The notes under the pieces were generated by a model that was not told where the DNA came from, made no database searches, and worked only from the letters and a program-made list of their open reading frames with translations. Shown piece by piece: positions 46,733-54,738 of a stretch of 64,000 bases of DNA (positions are counted from its first letter, which is position 1; each line of letters begins with the position of its first letter). The DNA lies in NCBI GenBank assembly GCA_945957605.1, contig CAMFLR010000001.1:806001-870000 (forward strand), written 5' to 3'. The stretch comes from an uncultured Isosphaeraceae bacterium (GTDB lineage Bacteria; Planctomycetota; Planctomycetia; Isosphaerales; Isosphaeraceae). A program made the translations under genes and the position numbers.

Positions 46733-49412
46733 GGCTTACCTCCCTTGAGCCGCCGGTAAGTTTCTCCCACGCGCTTCTCATCTTCTCGACGAGCGAGAGT
46801 CGGCGACGTCGCTGTTGAAGGAATTTCAACCGCCCCTTGCGAGACGTGTCGGCGGTATCATTGGGCCGGAGATCAACCGCTACGAGCTTCTGGCTTCCCT
46901 TGAAAATCGATCGCCGAAGCGATTCTATGTCGTCCGTGAAAATCGTCATCGACTCACTGGCCCGGCTACTACTGACATAGATCTGTTCTTGGTTTACCGC
47001 GGGAAAACTCTCGCTCGATGCCGCGAGGATGGCCCTTTGAACCGTACGTCCTTGCGACGAGAAGCTAGTGTCGACCCACGCCGATCGGAAATGGCCAGCC
47101 GAGGACGAGACGATCCAACCATTGTCCAGCTTAATATTTCCCTTGCGGTCGAAGCCGGCGACCGTCTTAATGTCGCCATTTCGCAATTTGTGACGACCGT
47201 CAATGGTCTTCACGCTCGCCGTGAATCGAACACGATCTCCTTGAGCTAGCGAGATCTTTTCCTGGCGGTACAATTGGAAAGCCTTCGCTTGGTCGAGCGG
47301 CACGGAACGAAGATCGGTTACGACAATCCGCTCGCCCTTAGTTCGACCTTTTGCGTTTTGCACATATTCGAGCACGTCGCCCGGATGATACGTCGATGAA
47401 AGCGTTCGCTCCGCTTGGCTCGCGTTAGAGAGGATCAGACGAGTAAACTCGCGATCCTTACCGAGCTTCTTAGCTTGCCTTAACTGGTTTCTGATCTCCT
47501 TGGTGATGCTCGCTCCTTCGCTATGCGTCGGGGCGATGCAAATCACAGATTTCTTATCGTTTAATGCCTGAATATACTCGTAGGCGACACGTCGGCAACG
47601 CTCCGAACCGTCGCCGACCTCTTTAACCCACCCGAGCCTTTCAATCATTTCGAACCCCTCGGCGGTCTTTCCTTTCGCCAGCGACTTCACCGCACTTAGG
47701 TGGTTTACGTTCTGCTGCCGTTTGATCTCTTCGAGTGTAAACGGCCGAACACCAGCGAAATCAGTTAAGAGCCGCAAAATCGCGCCCCGCGGCACGGCCG
47801 AGTGCTGCGCACGGTCGCCGATAAACGTGAGCCGAAGGTTTCGGTCTCGCGCGATTTGGCACAAACGGACGGCGTCCTTGTGGCCCAAGAGGCTCGTCTC
47901 ATCGATGAATACATAACTATCGGTCGCCTCTTTTTGCATCCTCTCATCAAGCAGGAATCGGGCCACCGTATTTACGGTGAAGCCGTCCCGCTCGAGCACG
48001 CTTGCGGCGTCCGTTGTACTCGCCAAGAAAATCACGGATCGATTGGCCACTTGCAGCCCCTCATCGGCTTTCTTGAGGAGCCACGACTTGCCGGAACCCG
48101 CGGGTCCCTCAATCACATTAACCCGGTTGCATGAATTCAGCAGACCTAGACAGGTCTGCCATTGCCCATCGTTTAGGGATTTCCCATCCCTAAGACTTGG
48201 GCTGAGGTCTTTCGGAACACCGATAGGCCGAACGGCTCCTTGCCCTGCGCGAGCGAAGCCGATCAGTGAATCCTCCTCGTGCAACAAGTGCGGCGTTGTG
48301 GCTAGTTTTCGTCCTTCACGAGTGCGGACAATCACATCTTGGCGGCTGATTTCATCATCAAGCTGCCCCGGTAGGACTTGACCCAAACCCCGCATTAGAG
48401 CTAGCCGCTTTAACTCTCGTACGGGCCATACGGAATTCTGCTCTGAGAGATGGTCGATCGCGAATTGAACCGCCTGGTCGGGAGCAATCCGAGGTGTTTC
48501 AACTGCATCGCGTCTCAACACTTTGCGAATGGAGTCTTGCTGTGCCAGGGACAATTGATTTCGCCACCTAGAGCGTAGTTCGGAAAGCGGCAATTCTTTG
48601 GCTTTGGCCGACCGCGTCTTTGCTCCGAGTTCCCCCTTTTCTGAAGCGTCGGTGATGCCGCGCCGTTCGGCCTCAGCTTCTATTTCTGCCGACCGTTTCG
48701 AAAAAAGGTCGATCACATCACGGCCAATGCCCTGCACCTCCCACTCCATTCCGCCCTTCCGCTCAATGGCAACACCAAGCCCCTCCAACCTGTGCGCAAG
48801 TCTCGCGTAAAATGCAGCCTGGTAGTACCACTTGTCGCGAACCACGTCGCCGATCTGAGCCGCTTTGATGCGGTGTTCTACTGGGTCATATGTCGCGTTG
48901 AAACAGAAAACGTGTTTGTGGCGGTGCATGTCTGGCACCTCTCCTTCCACCGGCCGCGACGTTGAGTGATCGAATGAGGCGTACAAGAGGTTCCCGGTTG
49001 TCCGGTCGGAGTCAGAACCATTTCTGCGATCGCGAGCGGCGAAGTCTGCCTCGATCTCCCCCATCGTATCTTCAACCGCGGCGTCAAATGCATCCCGGAG
49101 CAACGTCTGAGTCGGTGCGTCGGCGAGTGCCTCAAGTACCGAGAAGCTCTTTGGGCCACTAAAGGTGAAATCCCAACCGACACGTCGATTGCCCTTTGTC
49201 CGCACTGTAAGCGGCGTTCCATCTGGCCTAAGGTTGTGGCAAAAGAGCGAGAAAGTCTCGCGATCAACCGTGCCGCAAAGGCCGAACCGATCAGCCAGTT
49301 TTCCGCCCCATTTGCCAATCGTCTCTTGGCCTTCCGAATAGTAATCGGCGGTCGAGAAATACGCGATCGCATCCTTGGCCGAGGTCGCGGTATGAATCCG
49401 CAGCACGAACAA
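46722..49412 (-). CDS. MobF-family conjugative relaxase-helicase (TrwC/TraI-like)
   Basis: Protein of 896 residues. The N-terminal relaxase domain has the tyrosine block YFSTADYYSEGQE (Y24/Y25), GKWGG and the metal-binding HRHKH at about 160, followed by an NATYDPVEHRIKAAQIG segment. A superfamily 1 helicase domain has Walker A GPAGSGKSW near 440, VFIDETSLLG as Walker B and FIGDRAQHSAV. The C-terminus has a YVSSSRASESMTIF motif. It nicks oriT and unwinds the strand for transfer. It is shorter than F TraI and close in size to TrwC. The region upstream of its start (49413-50102) is a candidate oriT. Confidence 0.95.
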   Translation of the reverse strand: MFVLRIHTATSAKDAIAYFSTADYYSEGQETIGKWGGKLADRFGLCGTVDRETFSLFCHNLRPDGTPLTVRTKGNRRVGWDFTFSGPKSFSVLEALADAPTQTLLRDAFDAAVEDTMGEIEADFAARDRRNGSDSDRTTGNLLYASFDHSTSRPVEGEVPDMHRHKHVFCFNATYDPVEHRIKAAQIGDVVRDKWYYQAAFYARLAHRLEGLGVAIERKGGMEWEVQGIGRDVIDLFSKRSAEIEAEAERRGITDASEKGELGAKTRSAKAKELPLSELRSRWRNQLSLAQQDSIRKVLRRDAVETPRIAPDQAVQFAIDHLSEQNSVWPVRELKRLALMRGLGQVLPGQLDDEISRQDVIVRTREGRKLATTPHLLHEEDSLIGFARAGQGAVRPIGVPKDLSPSLRDGKSLNDGQWQTCLGLLNSCNRVNVIEGPAGSGKSWLLKKADEGLQVANRSVIFLASTTDAASVLERDGFTVNTVARFLLDERMQKEATDSYVFIDETSLLGHKDAVRLCQIARDRNLRLTFIGDRAQHSAVPRGAILRLLTDFAGVRPFTLEEIKRQQNVNHLSAVKSLAKGKTAEGFEMIERLGWVKEVGDGSERCRRVAYEYIQALNDKKSVICIAPTHSEGASITKEIRNQLRQAKKLGKDREFTRLILSNASQAERTLSSTYHPGDVLEYVQNAKGRTKGERIVVTDLRSVPLDQAKAFQLYRQEKISLAQGDRVRFTASVKTIDGRHKLRNGDIKTVAGFDRKGNIKLDNGWIVSSSAGHFRSAWVDTSFSSQGRTVQRAILAASSESFPAVNQEQIYVSSSRASESMTIFTDDIESLRRSIFKGSQKLVAVDLRPNDTADTSRKGRLKFLQQRRRRLSLVEKMRSAWEKLTGGSREVSRER

Positions 49413-49472
49413 GTCCCCCCGCCCTAATGATGCCCGATCATGCGATTGTAGACGAACAAGTCAATACACTTT

Positions 49473-49494
49473 ATCGTGAAAGTGCTTTCACGAT
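49473..49494. repeat. Near-palindrome, 10-bp arms
   Basis: ATCGTGAAAG at 49473-49482 is followed by TG and CTTTCACGAT at 49485-49494. It is a perfect 10-bp arm pair with a 2-base spacer, 61 bases upstream of the relaxase ATG. It suits either an operator for relaxase autoregulation or an oriT arm. Confidence 0.7.
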
Positions 49495-49916
49495 GACTAA
49501 GCCTTCAGCTTGCGATATTTGTGCCACGTGGTCCTAACGTGACCGCAGTACCGAGGCCTACTCAGTGGCTGCGGTCTCGCTACTCGAGCATCCCTAGCGG
49601 GACCATTGGTGTTCAGGACGCTGCCAATTCGTCGCTCGTTTCACCAGTCTGATCGTGCGTCCGCACCGGCTGAGTTTGCTCGGGCAATGGCGACTCTTCC
49701 TCGATCAATTCCGCATGTGCTCCATCGTTCAAGGCCGCGAAGCTGCCATCATTGGATTCCCCTGATCAATCCGATCATCTCAATCCTGGTGTCGACACCT
49801 GCTAGCCAACAATGGCATCGACGGCTGTGTCGATTTCCAATACTCGTTTCGTTCTCGCTTCGGCAAACTCCTATCCAACCTTCGGACCTGACTGAAAAAA
49901 CTACATCCTTGTCTGT

Positions 49917-49994
49917 CCCTTGCAATAGGAAAAACGGCTTTCACAGATGATGTAAGTCAAATGAGTGAACCTTCCGTTTTTCCTATTGCAAGGG
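49917..49994. repeat. Perfect 21-bp inverted repeat with 36-base spacer
   Basis: The arm at 49917-49937 (begins CCCTTGCAATAGG) matches exactly the reverse complement of 49974-49994. On RNA this would be a very stable stem; on single-stranded DNA it would form a long hairpin, as seen at some oriT regions. It may also be the remnant of a small mobile repeat. It precedes the AAGGAG site of the small gene at 50103. Confidence 0.8.
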
Positions 49995-50022
49995 TCGTCG
50001 GCCGCAACTGAGCGGCCGACGA
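49995..50022. repeat. GC-rich hairpin, 11-bp stem
   Basis: TCGTCGGCCGC (49995-50005) pairs with GCGGCCGACGA (50012-50022), loop AACTGA. It abuts the 21-bp inverted repeat. It has no T tract, so it is not a typical terminator. Confidence 0.75.
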
Positions 50023-50102
50023 GCAGAGCCCATCCAGCGGCTGTTAAACGTTTTTCATCAGGTTCCGATGGTCGGAATCTCGACAACCAAAGGAGAAAGA
50101 TC

Positions 50103-50303
50103 ATGACCGATAGCGAAACCACCACTGCGAACAAGAAGCCTGATTTTGTGGCCTACAGCGTGCGTCAACGCAAGGAAAACAAGGCAAAATGGACCGAAAT
50201 TGGCGTGGCCTTCCGCCACAAAGATGGCAACGGATTCGACATCCTGATCGATGTTGCACCTCTCAGCGGAAAGATCGTGCTTCGCACGCCCGAGCAAAAG
50301 TAA
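50103..50303 (+). CDS. Small conserved-looking element protein
   Basis: Protein of 66 residues with AAGGAG 7 bases before ATG 50103. The segment KAKWTEIGVAFRHKDGNGFD and then DVAPLSGKIVLRTP look like a compact beta fold. Similar small proteins are common on plasmids and integrative elements of other bacteria (from memory), but the role is unknown. First of five plus-strand genes. Confidence 0.65.
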   Translation: MTDSETTTANKKPDFVAYSVRQRKENKAKWTEIGVAFRHKDGNGFDILIDVAPLSGKIVLRTPEQK

Positions 50304-50356
50304 TCACCCGGGCGGGCGAGAGCCCGCCCACCCACTCACAACGAAAGGAGTTCCAC

Positions 50357-50500
50357 ATGCCAAATCTCGCTATAACCCCAAATGTACGGTTGCTATCCGA
50401 TCCGGATGGACAAAGCACCTCTGCAGAGCAAGTTTTCAAGTCCAACTTCAAGGACTTAGACGGCTACCTTAATTCTTACACATTTCGATTTGACCAATAG
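50357..50500 (+). CDS. Small hypothetical element protein
   Basis: Protein of 47 residues, ATG at 50357 with AAAGGAG 6 bases upstream. The protein is polar with a helix near residues 24-40. No motif. It sits between two other small genes of the same cassette. Confidence 0.45.
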   Translation: MPNLAITPNVRLLSDPDGQSTSAEQVFKSNFKDLDGYLNSYTFRFDQ

Positions 50501-50509
50501 GGGGCGACA

Positions 50510-50851
50510 ATGAAACCAACCGTAGAAATAAACGCCCCTTGGAGTCTTTCATTCCTTCGCAATGGAACCGAAGACGTCGGCGTCATCACAGACGTCAATG
50601 GTGAAGAGCTTGTCCAGAGCTCCACATTTTGGTTGCCGGAGAAGGATGACCCCATTCCCGCCACGCTCACGGCCCTCCGATTGATGGTGGCAGCACCATC
50701 ACTGCACTCCGAGCTAAATCGGTCGAATGATTTGCTTTGGCGTGAAACCCTCGCGGCGTCTCGGTCTAAGGACGATGCCAGAGCGAACCGGCTTTTACGC
50801 CAAGTGCAGTGGAATCTCGAAATACTCTCCTGTGCGGAAGGGAGGAAATAA
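50510..50851 (+). CDS. Hypothetical element protein
   Basis: Protein of 113 residues, ATG preceded by GGGGGCGA. The N-terminus is beta-rich (INAPWSLSFLRNGTEDVGVI). The central LTALRLMVAAPSLHSEL helix resembles phage and plasmid accessory proteins that carry an AAP-type helix. No catalytic residues are visible. It ends 2 bases before the methyltransferase gene. Confidence 0.55.
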   Translation: MKPTVEINAPWSLSFLRNGTEDVGVITDVNGEELVQSSTFWLPEKDDPIPATLTALRLMVAAPSLHSELNRSNDLLWRETLAASRSKDDARANRLLRQVQWNLEILSCAEGRK

Positions 50852-50852
50852 C

Positions 50853-51605
50853 ATGTACACGGCAACTAATCCTTACTACACCGCTCGAGTTCGATCCGCT
50901 TCCATTCAACCGACAGGCAGACGACATGTGTGGGCCAAACTTCCCGAGGTCCCAATCACCTCGAGCCCTGTGCCTCACCTAACCTCGTTGTATCATTTCA
51001 ACGGGGCCGGTCCTTACGGCTCACGAAAATGGCCGGGAAACTGCGGAGGAAACCTGATTAAGGACTTACTTCTCTATTTTCAACCAACCGGAATCGTTTG
51101 CGATCCGTTTGCGGGATCGGGCACGTGTAAAGAAGTCTGCGACGAATTGAAACTTCCCTGCATGTCCTTTGATATCCACACGGGATTCGATGCTTGCGAT
51201 CCAGAAGGGTTTTCAAGATCTCCCCTGTTCGATCTGATCTGGAGCCATCCGCCGTATTGGCGGATGAAGGAATACTCTCGCGACCGCAGGGACCTTTCGC
51301 GGTGCCCAACGCTCGAGGCATTCCTGATCCGGTATGCTCAGTTTTTTCGCAATTGCTTCGCGTCGCTCAACGCAGGCGGCAAACTCTGCGTGCTCATGGG
51401 CGATTATTTCGATCGCGACGGCGGCTACATTCCACTTGTTTACCACACGAAAAGACTTGCATTTGCTGCCGGATTCAAACAGCATTGCACTGATATTATT
51501 CGATTCTCACATGGCGCCAGCTCCGGTAAGAAAACCTACACATCCAGCTTCATCCCCAGTCTTCACGACGTCGTCGCGGTCTTTGAGAAACCAATGAAAA
51601 TCTAA
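50853..51605 (+). CDS. Putative DNA methyltransferase (DNA N4/N6 amino-methyltransferase type)
   Basis: Protein of 250 residues with GGAGG before ATG 50853. The SAM-binding motif I is VCDPFAGSGTCKEV near residue 80, and the catalytic motif IV is SHPPYW near 130. Motif I follows the GNLIKDLLLYF helix and precedes motif IV by about 50 residues, a beta-class order with no visible target-recognition insert, so it is a minimal enzyme. There is no restriction gene next to it. Such orphan methyltransferases on mobile elements may protect the incoming DNA; that is inference. Confidence 0.75.
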   Translation: MYTATNPYYTARVRSASIQPTGRRHVWAKLPEVPITSSPVPHLTSLYHFNGAGPYGSRKWPGNCGGNLIKDLLLYFQPTGIVCDPFAGSGTCKEVCDELKLPCMSFDIHTGFDACDPEGFSRSPLFDLIWSHPPYWRMKEYSRDRRDLSRCPTLEAFLIRYAQFFRNCFASLNAGGKLCVLMGDYFDRDGGYIPLVYHTKRLAFAAGFKQHCTDIIRFSHGASSGKKTYTSSFIPSLHDVVAVFEKPMKI

Positions 51606-51610
51606 ACGAA

Positions 51611-51811
51611 ATGAAATCGAACGCCACTCTGTCGAAGCCACTCGACGATAGTCTGCTTGACGATCTTTTCACAGGTTGTGCGATTGCGGCATTTGTCGAA
51701 GAAGCCCAAATCGCCGGTCGCCTTCCAGCCGAAGAAGCGACGCGGCTTCGGGCTTACGCGTACTACGAAGCAGCGCTTGCTCAGAAAAATGCCGACAAAG
51801 ATCGTGTCTAG
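51611..51811 (+). CDS. Small conserved-looking element protein
   Basis: Protein of 66 residues starting 5 bases after the methyltransferase stop. The sequence CAIAAFVEEAQIAGRLPAEE is followed by ATRLRAYAYYEAALAQKN, an all-helical pattern I have seen in small proteins of proteobacterial plasmids (from memory). The function is unknown. Confidence 0.6.
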   Translation: MKSNATLSKPLDDSLLDDLFTGCAIAAFVEEAQIAGRLPAEEATRLRAYAYYEAALAQKNADKDRV

Positions 51812-52396
51812 CTCGGCCATGCCGGAAGACGCATGAGCGAAGCTGACTCGGAATGCTTCGATACGCCTTTCGCTTTTCTGAGTTGAGTCAGGGAACTAAA
51901 TTATCGCCTTGGGTGTGTATCCTCAAACAGACTCAATCTGTCGTTTTAGCGATTTCGATGCTTGCTACGGACCCCGCGTACGCTTGCGGTGCTTGCTCGG
52001 TCGCTGAATTCAAAGAAATGCCATTATTGCATCAGGCTTGTCCCCTAGGCCCAGCCCTAGGTGAATTCACCAAGAATTTCACCGTGTAAGCCGATGAGCA
52101 CGATGACAGATCGCCCAGCATTGCTGCCGAAATCTTTCAATACCTGAGTGGTCGCTTTGAAAAATGAGCGGAGGCATTTCGGATGCGCTACTATCGAATC
52201 TTTCCTGCTTGGGATGGAGTACACTTAATCGCGGCTGCCGGATCGCGCGGTGATGCTTGATCCGGAGCTTGCACTTGTCACTCCTATCAGTGCATGCAAA
52301 TTGCCGAGTATCAATCCGCCGATGCCTCAATGTGCGCTTCATGCCCTACGAGCACTTGTCGTTTAAAGGAAGAAAGGCTTGCTTTCTCGGTCTGCA
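51812..52396. other. 585-bp region without a supported gene
   Basis: One weak open frame at 51853-52089 (plus, 78 codons) starts like a membrane protein but has no ribosome binding site. Two CCTAGG sites lie close together (52044-52049 and 52056-52061). This may be a boundary between the element and the metal cluster, but no att-like repeat was found. Confidence 0.35.
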
Positions 52397-53110
52397 CTAT
52401 TTCAGCAACCTCACACGTCCGGTCTCAAGGTCGTAAACCGCGCCGACCAGAAGCGCTCGCTTCTCGTCGATTGCTTTGCCTGCTTCCGGGCAATGGGCAA
52501 CGTGGTGCATCGACCACCGCACATTGGCCTCCACCGCTGAGGAGATGAGCTTCTCGCGGGGCAAAGAAAGGTCTGCCTGCTTCAGTCCTGGTGTAATCAT
52601 TTTGAGCAACGACTCGATATGCTCGGGTTGCTTAGATTTGCCGAGAATCGAGTCGATAGCGGCCGTCACGGCTCCGCAACCCTCGTGGCCCATGACGACG
52701 AAAAGTTGCGTATGCAAGTGCTCGGCCGCATACGACAATGAGCCCATGACGTCATCGGCGATCACGTTGCCGGCGACGCGAATCACGAAGAGATCGCCGA
52801 ATCCTTCGTCGAAAACAAGCTCGGTAGGGACGCGCGAGTCGCTGCAACTGAGAACCGTCGCGTAGGGATGCTGCTGCTTAGTCAGCCGTGCTCTCCATTG
52901 TTTGCCAACATGCTGCGGGCGTAGTTCATCGCGAACGAATCGATCATTGCCTTGTATCAGCCGCTTCAATGCGGCTTCTGGGTTGCTCGGGTGCTCACTC
53001 GCGAGGTCGTCGGCAATGGCTGGAGATGCGGAAAGCCCGAGACCGGTCGCCAATGTGCCTGCAAGCGCTGCACGGCGGGAAATCGGCCATTGGCGGGGAT
53101 CATTTGACAT
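52397..53110 (-). CDS. Tat-exported beta-carbonic anhydrase
   Basis: Protein of 237 residues. ATG at 53110 has AGGAGCAG upstream. The SRRAALAGTLATG segment is a Tat signal. The beta-CA catalytic residues are C89 and D91-R93 in CSDSRVP, and H142 and C145 in HEGCGA, giving the Cys-His-Cys zinc site. The enzyme interconverts carbon dioxide and bicarbonate. Its position next to metal export genes is unusual, since beta-CA is usually found in the cytoplasm or near bicarbonate transport. Confidence 0.9.
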   Translation of the reverse strand: MSNDPRQWPISRRAALAGTLATGLGLSASPAIADDLASEHPSNPEAALKRLIQGNDRFVRDELRPQHVGKQWRARLTKQQHPYATVLSCSDSRVPTELVFDEGFGDLFVIRVAGNVIADDVMGSLSYAAEHLHTQLFVVMGHEGCGAVTAAIDSILGKSKQPEHIESLLKMITPGLKQADLSLPREKLISSAVEANVRWSMHHVAHCPEAGKAIDEKRALLVGAVYDLETGRVRLLK

Positions 53111-53166
53111 GACGCTGCTCCTGATGTTGAAGTCAATCACCGTTTTGGCTCAAGCCGGGGCCACGG

Positions 53167-53282
53167 GATGACCCACCATCTCTCGATGCCCTTTCAAACT
53201 CAGACGAAATCAGACGTGCGGGGCTCAATACGCAACGCTGATCCGCCTAAGCGAGATCGAGTCGAAAAGATGGTGGGCCATC
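53167..53282. repeat. Imperfect 15-bp inverted repeat with about 86-base spacer
   Basis: GATGACCCACCATCT (53167-53181) and AGATGGTGGGCCATC (53268-53282) are inverted with one mismatch. It lies in the gap between the carbonic anhydrase and the metal-repeat gene. It could be a remnant of a small repeat element or part of a terminator region. Confidence 0.5.
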
Positions 53283-53357
53283 TCAGGGCCCGGCCGTGAA
53301 AGGGGCAGAGATTGTTGCCGGTTATCGCGTTCTTAAGACTCAGTCCGCGGTCATCGC

Positions 53358-54227
53358 TCAACGCGACGCAGTCAGGTATTTGTCCGGATTCGCCTTAATC
53401 TCCTTCGCGCAACTTTGGCAGCAGATGAAGACCGACTGGTTGCCACGCGAGACTTTGAGCGGCCCACCCATCGATGCCAGATCCTCGTGGCTGACAGGAC
53501 AGACCTTTTGCGCATTGATCGCCGCCTGGTCAGCCGTGGTGGCCTTGGCGATTGTGATTTCGGTTGTCGCAGCGGGAGCGGCAGCAGGAAGGTATGCGTC
53601 GGGATTGGCTGCGACGCGATTCAAGCAGCTTTGGCAGCAAATAAACGTTGAACGGCTTCCGAGGCTGACCTTGATCGGCCCACCCATTGAACCGAGCGGC
53701 TTACCGCTGACTTTGCAGACTCGTTGCGCGGCGATCGCAGGACCATCGGCTCTCGTTGCGGCTGAGTACACCAGCGTCGCAGGAGCCGGAGCCACGGCGG
53801 GCGCGTAAGGAACTGTGATCGTTGCTTTCGGTGCCTTCGGATCGGGGAAGCCGGCAATGCTAACAACCAGTTTGACCCCCGTGGCCGGCACCGAGCTCAT
53901 GTCGAGACTCAGATCAAGTGAGTCCGGCGCCTGACCTGACACGGCGGCGACCGCAAGCGGCCTCTCGAACCAGGGTTTATCGGGGACGTTCGAGTGATAG
54001 AACGTCACGGAGCCGCTCAGCCGCGTCGTGTCGATTGGTTTCAGGTCGGTGGTGAGCGGATAGACCCTGATGCTGGTCGCGGCGAAGACAACCTCAAATG
54101 CTTGGTCGCCCGACTTCGACAGAGTGCCGCCGTGCGGTCCAGGATGCTCATGACCTTCGTGGCCGAATGAGATGCCAATACCGGCGAGCAAGAGGAAAGC
54201 CACACTAGCTGCTCGAATCGCTTTCAT
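53358..54227 (-). CDS. Secreted metal-binding protein with two CCxxC repeats
   Basis: Protein of 289 residues, ATG at 54227 with AAAGGA upstream. The signal peptide is followed by HEGHEHPGPHGG. Two near-identical domains of about 45 residues cover about 195-240 and 243-285: CKVSGKPLGSMGGPIKV then FICCQSC, and CPVSHEDLASMGGPLKV then FICCQSC. The C-x(n)-G-x-MG-x-P-x-KV...CCxxC pattern resembles YHS/TRASH-type metal-binding domains. The same domain is present in the adaptor at 58777-60444. It probably binds copper or another metal in the periplasm and may feed or buffer the pump. Confidence 0.75.
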   Translation of the reverse strand: MKAIRAASVAFLLLAGIGISFGHEGHEHPGPHGGTLSKSGDQAFEVVFAATSIRVYPLTTDLKPIDTTRLSGSVTFYHSNVPDKPWFERPLAVAAVSGQAPDSLDLSLDMSSVPATGVKLVVSIAGFPDPKAPKATITVPYAPAVAPAPATLVYSAATRADGPAIAAQRVCKVSGKPLGSMGGPIKVSLGSRSTFICCQSCLNRVAANPDAYLPAAAPAATTEITIAKATTADQAAINAQKVCPVSHEDLASMGGPLKVSRGNQSVFICCQSCAKEIKANPDKYLTASR

Positions 54228-54292
54228 GAATCCGTTCCTTTCAGGCAGGAGGTAAGGGTCCCGGTCTGTAGTCGGAACCCCGAGGAAATGGC

Positions 54293-54637
54293 TTAGCGGT
54301 ACGTCAACGCCATGTGGCAGTAGGGGCACGCTCCAGGTGCGGCACTAGCGACGTTCGGGTGCATCGGGCAGGTGTAGTAATGGCCGGCCGCCGGGGCGGC
54401 AGCAGGCTGGGCCGCCGCGGGCGTAGCTGCGGTCATTGGCATCGACGACATGTTCATTCCCGCCATGTTCATGGCACAACCGCCTCCGCACCCGCTGCTG
54501 ACTGTCGGGCGAACCCGACTGAAGGCAAAGCCACGGCTACCGCCTCCGCAACCAGCGTGAGCCATCGAGGGCACGATAGCGGCGGTGCCAATCGCCAGCA
54601 CCGCCATAACAACCAGCGATCTCGTCCGGATTCCCAT
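54293..54637 (-). CDS. Secreted heavy-metal-binding protein (HMBD)
   Basis: Protein of 114 residues, ATG at 54637 with GGAGGTG. Signal peptide, then a Cys/Gly-rich part with GCGGGC and a methionine-rich MNMAGMNMSSMPM stretch. The C-terminal 30 residues hold YTCPMHPNVASAAPGACPYC, the heavy-metal-binding domain motif CPMHP...CPxC. Methionine- and cysteine-rich sequences suit copper(I)/silver(I). It lies between the RND pump gene and the two-repeat protein in the same operon. Confidence 0.8.
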   Translation of the reverse strand: MGIRTRSLVVMAVLAIGTAAIVPSMAHAGCGGGSRGFAFSRVRPTVSSGCGGGCAMNMAGMNMSSMPMTAATPAAAQPAAAPAAGHYYTCPMHPNVASAAPGACPYCHMALTYR

Positions 54638-54738
54638 GCGAGTCACCTCCGAAAGCGTGGATATCATCCCTGAGTCGATTGGTCCCGCGGCGCGTCCCCG
54701 CCGGTTCCTGTCCGCCCCGAACAAACCGGGAACGTGTT

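Larger units (their letters stand above)
49413..50102. promoter_or_regulatory. Inverted-repeat-rich intergenic region, candidate oriT
   Basis: A 690-base non-coding region between the relaxase gene and a divergent small-gene cassette. Four inverted repeats stand out. The first is a 22-base near-palindrome 61 bases from the relaxase start (49473-49494). The second is a 10-bp stem with one G-T pair at 49573-49604. The third is a perfect 21-bp inverted repeat (49917-49937 with 49974-49994). The fourth is an 11-bp hairpin directly after it at 49995-50022. MobF oriT sites typically lie next to the relaxase and contain inverted repeats, but no nic site can be named from sequence. Confidence 0.5.

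Noticed and set aside
51853..52089. 78-codon plus-strand frame starting with a possible signal-like segment
   Set aside because: No ribosome binding site, no family and lies in a probable boundary region.
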